The notes: generated by a model from the sequence alone, not told the origin. A stretch of 64,000 nt of DNA from Thermalbibacter longus (GCF_023806485.1 NZ_JAMSLR010000005.1:31975-95974); one strand, 5' to 3'. Positions 8,119 through 16,386 are shown, counted from the stretch's first letter. Made by a program: numbers and translations.

Positions 8119-9055
8119 AGCGCACCCTGGGATCGATATAGACGTACAGGATATCGACGAGCAGCATGACGAGTACCTCCACCGCCGCGACGACCATGAC
8201 GGCCGCCTGGACGACCGGGAAGTCGCGCCGGGTAACGCTCTGCACCAGCAGCCGGCCCATGCCAGGGATGTTGAAGACGGTCTCGATCACCACCGAGCCG
8301 CCGAGCATGCCGGCCAGCGAGATGCCGACGATGGTCAGAAACGGGATCAGCGCGTTGCGCAGGGCGTGGCGGAGGATGACGTGGCGATGTGGCAAGCCCT
8401 TGGCGTAGGCCGTCCGCACGTAGTCGTCGTGGAGCACATCGAGCATGGACGACCGCACGAGGCGGGCCATCAGTCCGGCGGCAGAGAAGCTCAGGGCCAG
8501 CGTGGGCATGACCATGTGCTTGAGATGCTCGACCGGATCGTCGGTGATGTCGACGTACCCGCCGGATGGCAGCCAGCCCAGGATCACCGCGAAGAGGAGG
8601 ATCAGCAAGATGCCGAAGAAGAAGTTCGGGATAGCCACCCCGCTGATCGAGAAGACCATCAGCAGGCGGTCGAGGAGCGAGTTCCGGCGAACCGCTGCGA
8701 CGACGCCAGCAGGGATCGCGATGAGGACGGCGAGTGTCAGCGAGTAGAGGGTCAGCAACCCGGTGGGCTGGACGCGATCGAGCAATGCTCTGGTGACCGG
8801 CTGGTCGAGGAAGAGGGAGTTTCCGAAGTCGAGCCGCAGCACGTTGGTGAACCACTTGAAGAACTGGACGTGAAACGGCTCGTTCAGGCCCAGCCGCTCG
8901 CGCAGCGCCTCCACCTGCTCGCGGGTGGCCTCGCGCCCCAGCATGACCGCCGCGGGGTCGCCGGGAATCAGGTGGATCAGGGTGAAGACGATCACCCCGA
9001 CGACCAGCAGCACGGGGATGAGCAGCAACAACCGGCGCAGGATATAGGCGGTCAT
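8105..9055 (-). CDS. Peptide/nickel-type ABC transporter permease (DppB)
   Basis: 316 aa from the ATG at 9055 (GGGAGACGGCGA upstream); the frame is open further upstream, but MTAYILRRLLLLIPVLLVV is the usual DppB start. Other hallmarks are TLIHLIPGDPAAVMLG, the loop DYVRTAYAKGLPHRHVILRH (coupling helix) and VIETVFNIPGMGRLLVQS. It pairs with the downstream DppC-type subunit to form the import channel. The gene lies 105 bp after the binding-protein gene. The substrate may be a peptide or another compound handled by the FAH-type enzymes of the same operon; this is inferred from context only. Confidence 0.93.
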   Translation of the reverse strand: MTAYILRRLLLLIPVLLVVGVIVFTLIHLIPGDPAAVMLGREATREQVEALRERLGLNEPFHVQFFKWFTNVLRLDFGNSLFLDQPVTRALLDRVQPTGLLTLYSLTLAVLIAIPAGVVAAVRRNSLLDRLLMVFSISGVAIPNFFFGILLILLFAVILGWLPSGGYVDITDDPVEHLKHMVMPTLALSFSAAGLMARLVRSSMLDVLHDDYVRTAYAKGLPHRHVILRHALRNALIPFLTIVGISLAGMLGGSVVIETVFNIPGMGRLLVQSVTRRDFPVVQAAVMVVAAVEVLVMLLVDILYVYIDPRVRYGSD

Positions 9056-9160
9056 TCGCCGTCTCCCGTCAGCATGCGTCGGGCACCGGATTCGTCTCCT
9101 CACAGCCACTAGCGCCGGCCGGGAGGCGGTAGCTCGGCCCTCCCAGCCGGCGCGGCGCGC

Positions 9161-10897
9161 CTACTCCTCGAGCCAGCAGTTCGTGAACTCGGGCTCGATC
9201 TCGAAGTGCGTGGTCTCGAGGACGTTCTTGACCTTGGCCGAGAGCGGCGCGATGCCGAGGTTGTTGACCAGCTTGACGGCTGGAGCCTCGGTGTACCAGA
9301 GCATCTGCAGTTCCTCGAAGGCCGTGAAGCGGGCCCCCGGATCCGTCTCCGTCTGGAGCCGCCGGGCGACCTCGACCTTCGGGTCGGAGCACCAGCCGCC
9401 GTCGGCAGTGCAGCTCGCGAAGGCAGCGATCAGCACCGGATCCGGCCGGAACACGTACGCGTTGGTGGTCATCTCCCACCGGTTGTCGTCCTCCAGCATC
9501 TCGTCGAGCGTCGCCTCGTCCATCACCTCGAGCTGGACGTTGAAGCCGGCTTGCTGGAGCTGCTGCTGGATCACCACCGCAGCGTTATAGTCGCCGAGGT
9601 CTTCCTGCGTCGTCAAGATACGAAGCGGTGTCCCGTCGTAGCCCGCCTCCTGGGCGAGCTGCCGTGCCCGCTCCGGGTTGCCCTGGTCGTAGTACTCCTG
9701 CCCGACCGTGGAGTGCCACCGCGTCTGCGGCAGCATGATTCCCGGATCCGGCTCGAAGTAGCCCTCGCCGTGCGATGCCTGGCCGGTCGCCTCCACATCG
9801 ACTGCCGCCAGCACCGCCTGGCGGAGCTTGACGTTGGTCATCGGGCCGGCGATCGTGTTCATGATCAGCACGCCGTAGCTGCGCGGCGGCAGGATCTGGA
9901 TGTTGAGACTGGGATCGTCCCCGATCGCCTCCACCTGGTCGGGGATGATCTCCTCCAGGTAGTGGAAATCGCCCGCCTGCAGCCCGGCGACGCGAGCCGC
10001 CTCGTCGGGCATCGGGACGAACTCGATCTCGTCGAGATACGCCGCCTTGCGCCCAGCGTAGCCGCTCGGCGGGCTGTCGAGCCCGACGTAGCCATCGAAG
10101 CGCCGGAGCAGCGTGAAGCGGTCTGGCTGGAAATCGACGAGTTGGTAAGGCCCGGTGCCGATGTACAGGTCGGGCGTAAGTGGCTCGGTGCCGACCTGGT
10201 CGAGCACGCTCTTGGGGTGGATAGAGAGGCCACCGCTCTGGCGGGCCAGCATGCTGGGCAGGGCGACGAGTGGACTCGACAGCCGGAACTCGACCGTATA
10301 GTCGTCGACCTCGACCACCTCTCGCAGGAACTCGCTGATCGCGATACCCAGGCTGCTGACCTCAGCCCAACGCTCGAACGAGGCGACCACGTCGGCCGCG
10401 CGCATCTCCTCGCCGTTGTGGAAGCGGACGCCCCGGCGCAGCGGGATGGTCGCTGTCAGCCCGTCGTCGCTGACCTCGTACCCGGCAGCGAGCATCGGGA
10501 CGGTCTCGTAGTTGCCGTCGAAGGTGAAGAGCGCCTCGTACATATGCCAGCCGATCAGCGTGATGGTGCGCTGGGCCCGGATGTGCATATCGAGCCCGGC
10601 TGGCTGCCCGGTCGTGGCCACCCGCAGGCGGCCGCCGCGGCGTGGCTCGCCCGCGCTCGTGGGGGCTTGCGTCGGCTGCCCGGCCGCTGGGGTCTGCCCC
10701 GCGACAGGCGACGTTGCCTGCGGGCTGGCGGACGGAGCTGCCGGGCTGGGAGCGGCTGGCTCCTCGCCGCGGCAGGCGGCTCCGAGCCCAGCCAGGGCTG
10801 GGGCGCCGAGGCCGAGGATCGCGGCCCGCTTCAGCAGAGCGCGCCGGCTAGACCTCCGTGACAGCATCTGTGCGAGCAGCGCGTCGTGATGTGCCAT
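9161..10897 (-). CDS. Peptide-type ABC transporter substrate-binding lipoprotein (SBP_bac_5)
   Basis: 578 aa from the ATG at 10897, preceded by AGGGGGAGACACG. The N-terminus combines a Tat-like motif SRRALLK (17-23), a hydrophobic stretch and a lipobox LGAAC with the lipidated Cys at 42. A Pro/Ala/Thr-rich spacer follows. The mature part shows family 5 signatures: RGVRFHNGEEMRAADVVAS and ILTTQEDLGDYNAAVVIQQ. It probably captures a ligand outside the membrane and hands it to the permeases encoded next. The 217-bp gap to the upstream FAH gene holds no recognised gene. The ligand is unknown. Confidence 0.93.
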   Translation of the reverse strand: MAHHDALLAQMLSRRSSRRALLKRAAILGLGAPALAGLGAACRGEEPAAPSPAAPSASPQATSPVAGQTPAAGQPTQAPTSAGEPRRGGRLRVATTGQPAGLDMHIRAQRTITLIGWHMYEALFTFDGNYETVPMLAAGYEVSDDGLTATIPLRRGVRFHNGEEMRAADVVASFERWAEVSSLGIAISEFLREVVEVDDYTVEFRLSSPLVALPSMLARQSGGLSIHPKSVLDQVGTEPLTPDLYIGTGPYQLVDFQPDRFTLLRRFDGYVGLDSPPSGYAGRKAAYLDEIEFVPMPDEAARVAGLQAGDFHYLEEIIPDQVEAIGDDPSLNIQILPPRSYGVLIMNTIAGPMTNVKLRQAVLAAVDVEATGQASHGEGYFEPDPGIMLPQTRWHSTVGQEYYDQGNPERARQLAQEAGYDGTPLRILTTQEDLGDYNAAVVIQQQLQQAGFNVQLEVMDEATLDEMLEDDNRWEMTTNAYVFRPDPVLIAAFASCTADGGWCSDPKVEVARRLQTETDPGARFTAFEELQMLWYTEAPAVKLVNNLGIAPLSAKVKNVLETTHFEIEPEFTNCWLEE

Positions 10898-11114
10898 CGT
10901 GTCTCCCCCTCTCACGCCGACTCCTCTCGATTCGAGCCGAGTGCTCTGATCTGCGGCTACGGTTCGGGGCGAACCTCCTCTCCAGCGAACGTGCAGTCGG
11001 CTGGTGAAGATCGAGGCATGCGTGCCCGGCACGGGGCATCAGAGGGACGCGCATGGGCCGGGGATCGCCTCTCCCTTCACCCGTAGCCGAGCAGCAACTC
11101 GACGCATCTCTGCC

Positions 11115-12008
11115 CTACGATCTCGCGGCCCCGCGAGCCCTGGCTGCTATCTCCTGGTCGATCCCGCGGGGCCATTCCCGCTTCAGCGAGTCGCGGACGG
11201 TGACCTCGAGCGTGCCGATTCGCTCGATCGTCATCACCACGTGGTCGCCGTCCTGGAGCGCGCCGAGCCCCTGGTGGTTCGTGCCGCACATGATGACGTC
11301 GCCAGGCACCAGCGTCATGTACGAGCTGATGAACGCCAGGATCTCGACCACGCTGTACTCCATGTCGCTCGTCGAGTAGTCCTGCCGGAGCTCGCCGTTG
11401 ACCGAGAGCGTCACCCGCAGACTCTGCGGGTCGGGCACCTCGTCGGTCGTCACGATCGCTGGCCCCAGGGGCGTGAAGGTATCGAACGATTTACCGATGC
11501 GGCTGGGCCCCATCCGGCCGAGGCCGCGTCCCGAGACGTCGATCGCGCAGGTGTAGCCCGCCAGAGCCTCGAGCGCGCGCTCGTCGGCGGGCAGGTTCTT
11601 GGCCCGCGCGCCCACTACCAGGGCCAGCTCGGCCTCGTGATGGAAGATCGTCACCGGGTGGGGCGGGAGGATGACCGTGCCACCCGGGCCGATGACCGAA
11701 TCGGGGCTCTCCAGGAACATGTCCTGAGCCTGCCGCTCCCGGTCTGTCCCCTCGCGGTAGTTGCCGAAGGCGGCGATGAGCTTCGGCGGGCGCGGGACGG
11801 GAGCCTGAAGGCCGGCGACGCGCATGGGCTCGCCGCTAGCGGCGAGCTCCTCGACGCGCGCTCGCCGCTCCCGGAGCACGGCCAGGACGCGCGGCATGCG
11901 GTCGGCGGACATCCGGTAGGGGATATCCGCAAAGGCGGCGGAGACGTCGACGATGCCGTCCTCCCGCTGCACGCCGATCCGGTTGTCGCTGGTGAGCACG
12001 AGCCTCAT
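11115..12008 (-). CDS. Fumarylacetoacetase-family hydrolase/isomerase, paralog 1
   Basis: 297 aa, ATG at 12008 after GAAGGGAACTCC. The C-terminal two thirds match the FAH fold: IFHHEAELALVVG carries the Glu-x-Glu metal ligands and GYTCAIDVSGRGLGR the Asp ligand. FAH relatives cleave or isomerise acylpyruvate-type beta-diketo acids with Mg or Mn. The usual GTPAGVG segment is replaced by CGTNHQGLGALQDGD, so this is a divergent branch. The adjacent upstream gene is a close paralog with the same changes. It sits 17 bp downstream of that paralog and upstream of an ABC uptake system, which suggests that the imported compound, or its breakdown product, is the substrate. Confidence 0.85.
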   Translation of the reverse strand: MRLVLTSDNRIGVQREDGIVDVSAAFADIPYRMSADRMPRVLAVLRERRARVEELAASGEPMRVAGLQAPVPRPPKLIAAFGNYREGTDRERQAQDMFLESPDSVIGPGGTVILPPHPVTIFHHEAELALVVGARAKNLPADERALEALAGYTCAIDVSGRGLGRMGPSRIGKSFDTFTPLGPAIVTTDEVPDPQSLRVTLSVNGELRQDYSTSDMEYSVVEILAFISSYMTLVPGDVIMCGTNHQGLGALQDGDHVVMTIERIGTLEVTVRDSLKREWPRGIDQEIAARARGAARS

Positions 12009-12024
12009 GGAGTTCCCTTCCGTC

Positions 12025-12939
12025 TCACTGGGCGGCCGGCCGCTGCCCGACTGCCCGCACCCGCTGCGCCGTCTCTCGATCGATCCCGCGCGGCCATTCC
12101 CGTCGGAGCTCGTCGCGCACGTAGAAGGTGAAGGAGCCGATGCCCGAGATCGAGGTCACCACCACGTCGCCGTCCTGCAGGGCGCCGAGTCCCTGGTGAT
12201 TCGTGCCACAGCAGATCACGTCGCCCGGATGCAGGGTGCTGACCGAGGAGATATAGGCCACCAGCTCATGGATCGGGCGCTCCATATCGCTCGTGGGGTA
12301 GTCCTGGCGGCGCTCGCCGCTGACGTCGACCGTCACCTGGAGGGCGTACGGATCCGGGATCTCGTCCTTGGTCACGATCCACGGCCCGAAGGCGGCGAAG
12401 GTATCGAAGGATTTGCCGAGGAAGCTGCTGATCCCGGATCGGCCGAGGCCACGGGCCGAGATGTCGTTGAAGATGGTGTAGCCGAAGATGGCATCCATGG
12501 CGTCCGCTTCGGCGACGCTCTTCGCCTCGCGGCCGATGACGACTGCCAGCTCGGCCTCGTGGTGGAAGATCGTGGCGGGATGCGGTGGCAGGACAACAGT
12601 ATCGCCGGGGCCGATGATCGCTTCCGGCGACTTGAAGAAGAAGTCGAGGATCTGCGGCGGGCGATCGGTTCCCTCGCGGTAGTTGCCGATCAGGCAGACG
12701 ATTTTCGTGGGCCGGGTGACCGGCGAGCGGAGCCGCACCCGGTCGAGCGGGAGACCGGCCCGGGCGCCGGCACGGCGCTCGATCTCGGGCTTGAGCTCGC
12801 CGAAGTGCGTGATCAGGTCGGGAAGCAGGTCTTCGGGCCCCAGGGGTTCATACTGCTGCAGCAGGTCGGTGATATCGACAAGCGTGCCGTCTGCCCCGAC
12901 GACGCCGAGCTTGTGGTCGTCGAAAGCGGCGATGCGCAT
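12025..12939 (-). CDS. Fumarylacetoacetase-family hydrolase/isomerase, paralog 2
   Basis: 304 aa from the ATG at 12939, which follows AGGAGGGGGTGGG. Same architecture as the next gene: IFHHEAELAVVIG with Glu-x-Glu, GYTIFNDISARGLGR with the Asp ligand, and CGTNHQGLGALQDGD in place of the ordinary GTPAGVG element. The C-terminal block LRREWPRGIDRE is nearly the same in both copies, so a tandem duplication is likely. It is the first gene of the operon, read from the promoter at 12979-13007. The two copies may form a hetero-oligomer or act on two successive intermediates. Substrate is unknown. Confidence 0.85.
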   Translation of the reverse strand: MRIAAFDDHKLGVVGADGTLVDITDLLQQYEPLGPEDLLPDLITHFGELKPEIERRAGARAGLPLDRVRLRSPVTRPTKIVCLIGNYREGTDRPPQILDFFFKSPEAIIGPGDTVVLPPHPATIFHHEAELAVVIGREAKSVAEADAMDAIFGYTIFNDISARGLGRSGISSFLGKSFDTFAAFGPWIVTKDEIPDPYALQVTVDVSGERRQDYPTSDMERPIHELVAYISSVSTLHPGDVICCGTNHQGLGALQDGDVVVTSISGIGSFTFYVRDELRREWPRGIDRETAQRVRAVGQRPAAQ

Positions 12940-12978
12940 CCCACCCCCTCCTCTCATGGCCTTCTTGGATTTATTTCC

Positions 12979-13013
12979 ACTCTAGAAGCAATTCTCTCGT
13001 GTGTCAACTGACA
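12979..13013 (-). promoter_or_regulatory. Consensus promoter and overlapping dyad for the FAH/ABC operon
   Basis: On the minus strand TTGACA (13007-13002), a 17-bp spacer and TAGAGT (12984-12979) stand about 40 bp before the first FAH gene. The -35 hexamer overlaps an inverted repeat TGTCA-AC-TGACA (13002-13013), a plausible repressor site. The regulator is not identified. Confidence 0.75.
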
Positions 13014-13347
13014 AATAATCGAAAGTCTCCGCCATCGCCCGGGCTGAATCTGGTGAGATTCTGCTCGAACCCGAGATCCAGGCAAACGCGCGGGCGACAG
13101 TATCCTGCACGGTACGGACGTGAGGAGAGGACAGTCTACTCGTATGATCGGGAACAAAGCTAATACAAGTTAATCCCCCTGGCTTGGCTGTAGCGTGCGG
13201 TTGCCGGCTGGGCAACGGCGAGCCCGGGCCAGGGCCGAGGATTGCCCTGCGGTGCGCTCGGCTGAGGCCAGTGGGCGGTGCAGAGTCGGCGAGGATGAGC
13301 TAGAGAGGCGAGCGAACCGGTCAGGTATACTCCGGCTGGAGGTGCGG
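13014..13347. other. Intergenic region between the FAH operon and the toxin-antitoxin island
   Basis: 334 bp between two divergent transcription units. Its left end borders the FAH promoter. Near the right end a TATACT (13326-13331) could be a -10 element for the HEPN gene, but no good -35 stands 16-18 bp upstream. I see no gene, RNA or repeat here. The AT-richer stretch around 13140-13180 is notable only against the high-GC background. Confidence 0.5.
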
Positions 13348-13749
13348 ATGGACCGGAGTGCCGACTGGCTAGCGCAAGCCCAGGCCGACCTGGCGGCGGC
13401 CCGCCACATGCTCAGCGCCGGCTTCCACGAGTGGGCCTGCTTCGCCGCCCAGCAGGCCGCCGAAAAGGCGGCCAAGGCCGCCCTGCAGCGAGCCGGGCGC
13501 GACGCCTGGGGGCACAGCGTGGCCGCGCTGCTGCTGGCGCTGCACGAGCTGGCGGCCGTTCCGGATCCGCTCGTCGACGCCGCGCTCGAGCTCGACAAGG
13601 TCTACATCGGCACGCGGTATCCGGACGTTCACCCGGCGGGCGCGCCGCACGCGCTCTACACCCGCGGCGAGGCGGAGCGGTGTCTCGGCTATGCGGAACG
13701 AATCGTCGAATTCTGTGCGCATCTGGTCGCCGCGCACAACACAGGATGA
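13348..13749 (+). CDS. HEPN-domain protein (toxin of a HEPN-MNT pair)
   Basis: 133 aa from the ATG at 13348, preceded by GGAGGTGCGG. HEPN features: WLAQAQADLAAARHML at the N-terminus, then EWACFAAQQAAEKAAKAAL, and the motif RDAWGH, which fits the catalytic R-x4-H of HEPN ribonucleases. The C-terminal half matches the family pattern KVYIGTRYPDVHP. HEPN proteins paired with minimal nucleotidyltransferases act as toxins that the partner neutralises by adding AMP residues (family knowledge). The MNT partner gene overlaps it by 59 bp. Order is toxin first, opposite to the second MNT-HEPN pair at 16434-17002. Confidence 0.88.
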   Translation: MDRSADWLAQAQADLAAARHMLSAGFHEWACFAAQQAAEKAAKAALQRAGRDAWGHSVAALLLALHELAAVPDPLVDAALELDKVYIGTRYPDVHPAGAPHALYTRGEAERCLGYAERIVEFCAHLVAAHNTG

Positions 13750-14059
13750 GCTGGTCACGCACCTGCGAGCGCGCGTGCGGGAGCTGGCGCGGTTGCTTCC
13801 GGTGCGCCGGGCCGTCCTCTTCGGCTCCTGGGCCAGGGGACGCGCGACCGCCCGGAGCGACGTGGACGTCCTCGTGATCTACGCCGATCCACCGCGCGCT
13901 GACGCCTACGCGCTGGTCTGGCGGACGCTCCGGACACCTGGCCTCGAGCCCCACGTCTACGCGGAGTCGGAAGCCGTCGCGATCCAGGAGACGCTGGAGC
14001 GGATGACCGCGGGCGGCATCGATCTCCTCACCCCGCTGCCCGGTGCGGAACATTGCTGA
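13691..14059 (+). CDS. Minimal nucleotidyltransferase (MNT), partner of HEPN protein
   Basis: 122 aa. The nucleotidyltransferase signature GSWARGRATARSDVDVLV has the expected G-S spacing to D-x-D for metal binding. The remaining sequence is short, as in MNT antitoxins. The start at 13691 lies inside the HEPN gene, with GGAGCGG about 12 bases upstream. A GTG at 13715 is possible but lacks a ribosome site. Family members AMPylate the HEPN toxin and block its RNase activity. The overlap implies coupled translation. The next gene is comM, 77 bp downstream, with its own promoter beginning inside the tail of this gene. Confidence 0.88.
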   Translation: MRNESSNSVRIWSPRTTQDELVTHLRARVRELARLLPVRRAVLFGSWARGRATARSDVDVLVIYADPPRADAYALVWRTLRTPGLEPHVYAESEAVAIQETLERMTAGGIDLLTPLPGAEHC

Positions 14060-14081
14060 TTCCCATACCGGCCCCTACAAT
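14053..14081 (+). promoter_or_regulatory. Probable comM promoter
   Basis: TTGCTG (14053-14058), 17 bp, TACAAT (14076-14081). The -35 hexamer overlaps the 3' end of the MNT gene. Transcription would begin about 45 bp before the comM GTG. Confidence 0.55.
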
Positions 14082-14135
14082 CGGGTTGCCCAGCCGGGCT
14101 TATGTGTGGTGTGGGGCGACCGAGTAGGGGGCGTA

Positions 14136-15653
14136 GTGCTGGCGCGAGTCCTGAGCTGCGCGGTGGTCGGGCTGGATGGCGTCCTGGTGGAGGTCGAAGT
14201 CGACGTCGGTCAAGGAGTGCCCGGATTAACTATAGTTGGTTTGCCCGATACCGCGGTGCAGGAGTCGCGCGAGCGGGTGCGCGCGGCCATCCGCAACTCC
14301 GGAGCGAAGTTCCCGCTAGGCCGCATCACCGTCAACCTCGCGCCGGCCGACATCCGTAAGGAGGGGCCAGCCTACGACCTGCCGATCGCGCTCGGCATCC
14401 TGCTCGCCTCCGGCCAGGTCGTTGCCGACCTCGACGGGGCACTAGTAATCGGCGAGCTGTCGCTGGACGGCAGTCTTCGTCACACGGCCGGCGTGCTTCC
14501 GATGGTGGGCCTCGCGCAGGAGCGGGGGCTGCGGCGGGCGTTCGTGCCGGCGGCCGACGCGGCGGAGGCGGCGCTCGTGGAGGGGATCGAGATCGTGCCG
14601 GTGGAGACGCTGGCCGCCCTGGTGCGCCATCTCACCGGCGAGGAGCCGATCCCGCCGTTTCACCGGGCCGGCGGGCTGCCCGAGCCGGAGGACGAGGCCG
14701 GTGGCGTCGACTTCGCCGAGATCCGGGGCCAGGAGCACGTCAAGCGCGGCCTGGAGCTGGCAGCGGCCGGCGGGCACAACCTGCTCGCTGTGGGGCCGCC
14801 CGGCGCCGGCAAGACGCTCCTCGCCCGCGCGCTGCCGACCATCCTGCCGCCGCTCAGCCGCGAGGAGTCGCTGGAGGTCACCCGGATCTACTCGGTGGCC
14901 GGGTTGCTCCCCTCCGACCGGCCACTGGTGCGCCAGCGCCCCTTCCGCGCGCCGCACCACACCATCAGCTACGCCGGGATGATCGGTGGCGGAGCCTGGC
15001 CCCGGCCGGGCGAGGTGACGCTGGCGCATCGCGGCGTACTGTTCCTGGACGAGCTGCCGGAGTTCAGCGCGCGGGTGCTGGAGGTGCTGCGCCAGCCGCT
15101 GGAGGATCGGATCGTCACCATCTCGCGGGCCAGCGGCGCGATCACGTTTCCGGCTAACTTCATCTTGGTCTCCGCCATGAATCCCTGCCCCTGCGGCTAC
15201 TACGGCGATCCGGCCCGCTCATGCACCTGCTCGCCCTCGGCCATCACCCGCTACCAGAAGCGCATCTCCGGCCCCCTGCTCGATCGGATCGACATCCACC
15301 TCCAGGTGCCGCGGGTGGAGTACGAGAAGCTGGCCGACCGCCGGCCGGGCGAGCCCTCGACGGCAGTGCGGGCCAGGGTCGAGGCGGCGCGGGCGGTACA
15401 GGCCCGCCGCTTCGGCGACACCCGGAAGCTCAACAGCGACATGGGGCCGGCCGAGGTGCGGGCGCACTGCCGCCTGGACGAGGCCGGCGAGCGGCTGCTG
15501 CGGGCGGCCATGCAGCAGCTCAACCTCTCGGCTCGCTCCTACCACCGGGTGCTCAAGCTGGCCCGAACGATCGCCGACCTGGCGGGATCGGAGCGGATCG
15601 CCGTCGCCCACCTGGCCGAAGCCCTCCAGTACCGGCCGCAGGAGATGGGATAG
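14136..15653 (+). CDS. comM: ComM/YifB-family Mg-chelatase-like AAA+ ATPase
   Basis: 505 aa. Start taken as the GTG at 14136, with AGGGGGCGTA directly upstream; VLARVLSCAVVGLDG is the usual family start. N-terminal Lon-protease-like fold (1-170) with GLPDTAVQESRERVRAAIRN. Central AAA+ module with Walker A GPPGAGKT (220-227), Walker B GVLFLDELPEF and the Cys-rich insert NPCPCGYYGDPARSCTCSP. The C-terminal part ends HLAEALQYRPQEMG. ComM is a hexameric helicase-like ATPase that aids branch migration during natural transformation. The gene looks intact. Its last 46 bp recur at 16341-16386 beyond the MazF module. Confidence 0.95.
   Translation: MLARVLSCAVVGLDGVLVEVEVDVGQGVPGLTIVGLPDTAVQESRERVRAAIRNSGAKFPLGRITVNLAPADIRKEGPAYDLPIALGILLASGQVVADLDGALVIGELSLDGSLRHTAGVLPMVGLAQERGLRRAFVPAADAAEAALVEGIEIVPVETLAALVRHLTGEEPIPPFHRAGGLPEPEDEAGGVDFAEIRGQEHVKRGLELAAAGGHNLLAVGPPGAGKTLLARALPTILPPLSREESLEVTRIYSVAGLLPSDRPLVRQRPFRAPHHTISYAGMIGGGAWPRPGEVTLAHRGVLFLDELPEFSARVLEVLRQPLEDRIVTISRASGAITFPANFILVSAMNPCPCGYYGDPARSCTCSPSAITRYQKRISGPLLDRIDIHLQVPRVEYEKLADRRPGEPSTAVRARVEAARAVQARRFGDTRKLNSDMGPAEVRAHCRLDEAGERLLRAAMQQLNLSARSYHRVLKLARTIADLAGSERIAVAHLAEALQYRPQEMG
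15607..15652 (+). repeat. 46-bp direct repeat, copy 1 (3' end of comM)
   Basis: The last codons of comM. Copy 2 lies at 16341-16386 in the same orientation and matches at 44 of 46 positions (differences at repeat positions 8 and 22). The two copies enclose exactly the antitoxin-MazF pair. The pattern resembles an attachment-site or target duplication. Confidence 0.9.
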
Positions 15654-15735
15654 GAGAGAACACGGTTACGAGGGTATGCTTGTCGATATCTGCCAGAAGC
15701 AGGGCTGTCGCAGGTTGGAATCGGAGGCTCTCCCC

Positions 15736-15957
15736 ATGTACCGTACGGTTGAAGCTGTCATCGATGAGAAGGGGAATGTACGGCTGCTCGAGCCCATCCG
15801 CCTTCCCGGTGCGCGCCGGGCACTCGTGGTCATTCTCGAGGCCGAAGAGGCCATGCCGATCGCTGACACTGCGCGATTGAGCGAAGCGGCACTGGCTGTG
15901 GACTGGAGCCGGCCTGAGGAAGACGCGGCATGGTCGCACCTACAGCCGGAACCGTAG
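15736..15957 (+). CDS. Small antitoxin, AbrB/DUF104-like, of a MazF-type pair
   Basis: 73 aa from the ATG at 15736, preceded by GGAGGCTCTCCCC. The N-terminal half, TVEAVIDEKGNVRLLEPIRL, has the short beta pattern of AbrB-like or AF2212/DUF104-like antitoxins. The C-terminal half is acidic and helical (LSEAALAVDWSRPEEDAAW), as expected for the region that wraps the toxin. It overlaps the MazF-like gene by 28 bp. It probably represses its own promoter together with the toxin (family behaviour), but no clear operator was identified in the 82-bp leader. Confidence 0.75.
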   Translation: MYRTVEAVIDEKGNVRLLEPIRLPGARRALVVILEAEEAMPIADTARLSEAALAVDWSRPEEDAAWSHLQPEP

Positions 15958-16271
15958 TACTGGTGCCATTCCCGTTCTCTGATCTCTCACGGGCCAAGTT
16001 GCGCCCGGCACTGGTCTTAGCCGATGCCGGCCGTGGCGATTGGATCCTGTGCCAGATCACGAGCAAGGCCTATGCTGACCCTCGCGCCGTGACCCTGACC
16101 GACAACGACTTTCGGGTCGGCTCGCTTCGGGCTACCAGCTACGCTCGCCCCGGCAAGCTGTTTACGGCCAATCGTGAGCTGATGGTGGCCGAGGTAGGGA
16201 TCCTGACGGACGATGCATTTCGCCGCGTTCTCGACGCGGTACTCGATCTCTTCAGCAGTCACGCTCCGTAG
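15930..16271 (+). CDS. MazF/PemK-family mRNA interferase toxin
   Basis: 113 aa, normal length for the family. GTVVLVPFPFSDLSRAKLRP is the typical PemK/MazF N-terminal strand-loop, and LRPALVL and WILCQITSKAY follow the expected order; RELMVAEVGILTDDAF forms the C-terminal part. Such enzymes cut mRNA in a sequence-specific way and are held inactive by the antitoxin, here encoded in the overlapping gene upstream. The gene looks intact. It lies between the two 46-bp copies of the comM end, so the module may have been inserted or duplicated as a unit. Confidence 0.88.
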   Translation: MVAPTAGTVVLVPFPFSDLSRAKLRPALVLADAGRGDWILCQITSKAYADPRAVTLTDNDFRVGSLRATSYARPGKLFTANRELMVAEVGILTDDAFRRVLDAVLDLFSSHAP

Positions 16272-16340
16272 CGAGCGGTTCGCTGACCAGCGCGCCAGGG
16301 TGTGGAGCTGTCTTCCGTCTCCCCGATCACCAACCCGAAC

Positions 16341-16386
16341 CCCACCTCGCCGAAGCCCTCCGGTACCGGCCGCAGGAGATGGGATA
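16341..16386 (+). repeat. 46-bp direct repeat, copy 2 (comM 3'-end duplicate)
   Basis: Noncoding duplicate of the comM terminus, 734 bp downstream of the original. Base 16348 (C for G) and base 16362 (G for A) differ. It lies 69 bp after the MazF stop and 48 bp before the MNT start at 16434. Copy 2 continues as ATCGAGG rather than GGAGAGA, so similarity stops at the codon that ends comM. Confidence 0.88.

Noticed and set aside
9206..10861. Long plus-strand open frame opposite the substrate-binding protein gene
   Set aside because: The minus-strand frame has Tat motif, lipobox and SBP signatures. The opposite frame is an Arg/Gly/His-rich shadow.
13326..13331. TATACT as a confirmed promoter of the HEPN-MNT pair
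   Set aside because: No acceptable -35 hexamer lies 16-18 bp upstream, so only a weak -10 can be stated.
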